From Christensenella sp. UBA7862 (GTDB lineage Bacteria; Bacillota; Clostridia; Christensenellales; UBA1242): 64,000 bases of DNA. The notes below the pieces were generated by a model, which saw nothing but the letters and a program-made list of their open reading frames with translations, searched no databases and was not told where the DNA came from. Positions 62,744 to 64,000 of the stretch are shown here, piece by piece. How positions within the stretch are numbered: position 1 is the stretch's first letter; the number at the start of each line of letters is the position of its first letter. The position numbers were made by a program, and so were the translations under genes. The stretch spans positions 39,124-103,123 of the forward strand of contig DLSM01000004.1 of the NCBI GenBank assembly GCA_002500135.1. Reading direction: 5' to 3'.

Positions 62744-64000
62744 TTATACAAAGGTGTCATCTTCATATGAATATGTCCATGTAACCTTATTTGTCAAAGT
62801 AGAGCAATTTTCTGATGTAATTTCAGTGCAATCGTTGTTGTTTGAATCTTTGAAATGATAATAGCCGTTATTACCAAAACCAATTTTTATAATTACTCCA
62901 GTTGGCACATTGTAAGGAAGGATAAACTTGCTAGGGGCATCATACATGAAAATTTCTCTATATTGATATTGATTATCCCATCCACTTAAATCAACATTTC
63001 CTAAATCAAGAGTTTGTGTTGAAAAGCGGCAATCATAAAAACTAAAAAATTTCGCTTTACTCGTATCAAAATTTTCAAATACAAATAAACGACTCCTTCG
63101 GGTAATACCTTGTTGCGTTCCTCTAAACAACCACTTTGAATTCTCTGGGGCATAGATTTTCACTGGTGAATAAAAAACAAGTTGAGTTTGATTTTCATCG
63201 ACATAAGCTATTACATCCTCAATTTCGTCATTTGCAATATATGCATCTGTAGAAGTCAAACTATTTGTTCCCACTGAAGTTAATTGCGTTAAATTGGTTA
63301 TTTTATTCTTGTCACTAGTTATTATTATATCTGTGTTAAAAATGAGCTGTGGCGAATTTCCACCTACTTTTAAAATTCTATCCTCCCAATCTGCTGAAAG
63401 ATAGCTGACTACTGTTGCATTTGGGTCAACTTCAACTGAAGTTAGGGTGAAAAGAAATTTGTTGGTGGCGTCTGAATTGTAATTCGCTTTTACCCCTGGG
63501 GTGATTTCTAGGAGCATATATATGCGAGTTGTTTTATTTTGTTTTAATGTTACAGATTTGGTTGACAAAGCAGAGTTTTCTATTCCACTTGATTTTATCG
63601 TGCTTTGCTTTTCAGAAATAGTTTTTGAAGATAGGTCGCCAAAGTAGTATTTTCGTGTCATGTTGCTGCAGACACCATTGTCCGTTAGGGTGATATTTAT
63701 GCCCATGGTGTTCATTTTGTTGTTATTTGTAAAAGTAAATTCAAAAACTACATATGTATTTGTGTCATTAAGAACTAGGGCGGAATTGCTTGCGTTAAGA
63801 GTCCTTGAACCGCTTGTGTCGCCATAGTTCATGTCTATTGTCCCCGACTGAAATGCTGTGGCTGAAGTGTCAGTTGTTTTCTGATAGGTCGCACTGGCTG
63901 TGCAGACAACATGGGGTGCTGCTTCATATGTAACGGAAAGTGTTGAATTAAGTCCAACATTCGCAGCGGCAAGCGCCCATGCAATTATTCCTATTGAACT
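62744..64000 (-). CDS. exported surface protein, 5' end beyond the window
   Basis: The frame is open from the right edge to a TAA at 62744; 418 codons are visible and the start is missing. The first visible residues (SSIGIIAWALAAANVGLNST) look like the end of an export signal or anchor, and a beta-rich domain follows (YVVFEFTFTNNNKMNTMGIN). Near residues 315-350 is a stretch like the BspA/DUF285 repeat (ENFDTSKAKFFSFYDC, then DLGNVDLSGW). There is no wall-sorting signal at the C-terminus. Function unknown. Confidence 0.7.
   Translation of the reverse strand, partial: SSIGIIAWALAAANVGLNSTLSVTYEAAPHVVCTASATYQKTTDTSATAFQSGTIDMNYGDTSGSRTLNASNSALVLNDTNTYVVFEFTFTNNNKMNTMGINITLTDNGVCSNMTRKYYFGDLSSKTISEKQSTIKSSGIENSALSTKSVTLKQNKTTRIYMLLEITPGVKANYNSDATNKFLFTLTSVEVDPNATVVSYLSADWEDRILKVGGNSPQLIFNTDIIITSDKNKITNLTQLTSVGTNSLTSTDAYIANDEIEDVIAYVDENQTQLVFYSPVKIYAPENSKWLFRGTQQGITRRSRLFVFENFDTSKAKFFSFYDCRFSTQTLDLGNVDLSGWDNQYQYREIFMYDAPSKFILPYNVPTGVIIKIGFGNNGYYHFKDSNNNDCTEITSENCSTLTNKVTWTYSYEDDTFV

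Noticed and set aside
1..64000. CRISPR arrays, tRNA or rRNA genes
   Set aside because: I looked for regularly spaced repeats and for tRNA-like cloverleaf sequence in the gaps and saw none; short tRNAs in unusual form could be missed by eye.

Overview
The window is AT-rich chromosomal DNA from a low-GC Gram-positive bacterium, probably an uncultured member of the Clostridia. The evidence is the S10-spc-alpha ribosomal cluster fused into one run with secY-adk-map-infA, AddAB in place of RecBCD, a CwlD-like amidase, RecD2, zinc-binding forms of S4, S14, S18 and L36, and strong GGAGG ribosome binding sites. I cannot name a genus; long insertions or tails in L17, L24 and S5 may be lineage markers.

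Layout. (1) 1-3372: a large exported surface protein on the minus strand, cut by the left edge. (2) 3521-19726: a complete ribosomal superoperon on the minus strand, running rpsJ to rplQ, with a promoter, a leader hairpin and a terminator. (3) 19914-34420: housekeeping and hypothetical genes: a DUF1858 protein, an SPFH/zinc-ribbon protein, a PRC-barrel protein, a membrane coiled-coil protein, addB-addA, a small coiled-coil protein, an unknown 330-residue protein and a YugP-type membrane protease. (4) 34488-51163: an integrated mobile element of about 16.7 kb. (5) 51334-62745: chromosomal genes again: cwlD-like, a zinc-ribbon membrane protein, secA-prfB-tsaD, comFC, recD2, a HicB-like acidic protein, and rpsF-ssb-(41-residue acidic Cys protein)-rpsR. 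(6) 62744-64000: a second exported protein, cut by the right edge.

The mobile element is the most interesting part. It carries a large serine integrase, a rolling-circle-type HUH protein with a small overlapping upstream gene, a sigma-factor-like regulator, several large inverted repeats, and a defence cargo. The cargo is a type IIS-like restriction-modification pair (fused double adenine methyltransferase plus AlwI/BstNBI-like nuclease) and a two-gene module of a 912-residue unknown protein and a 1601-residue DEAH helicase with a DUF1998-like end, resembling the DruE-type helicases of Druantia. Both ends can be read from the sequence. Rejoining the two inner arms gives a near-perfect palindromic attP with 14-bp arms around a CAG core. 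Rejoining the two outer flanks restores an 11-bp stem-loop, apparently the bidirectional terminator between the yugP-like and cwlD-like genes.

A second notable point is prfB: it has the classical autoregulatory +1 frameshift site, but the in-frame stop is UAA rather than the usual UGA.
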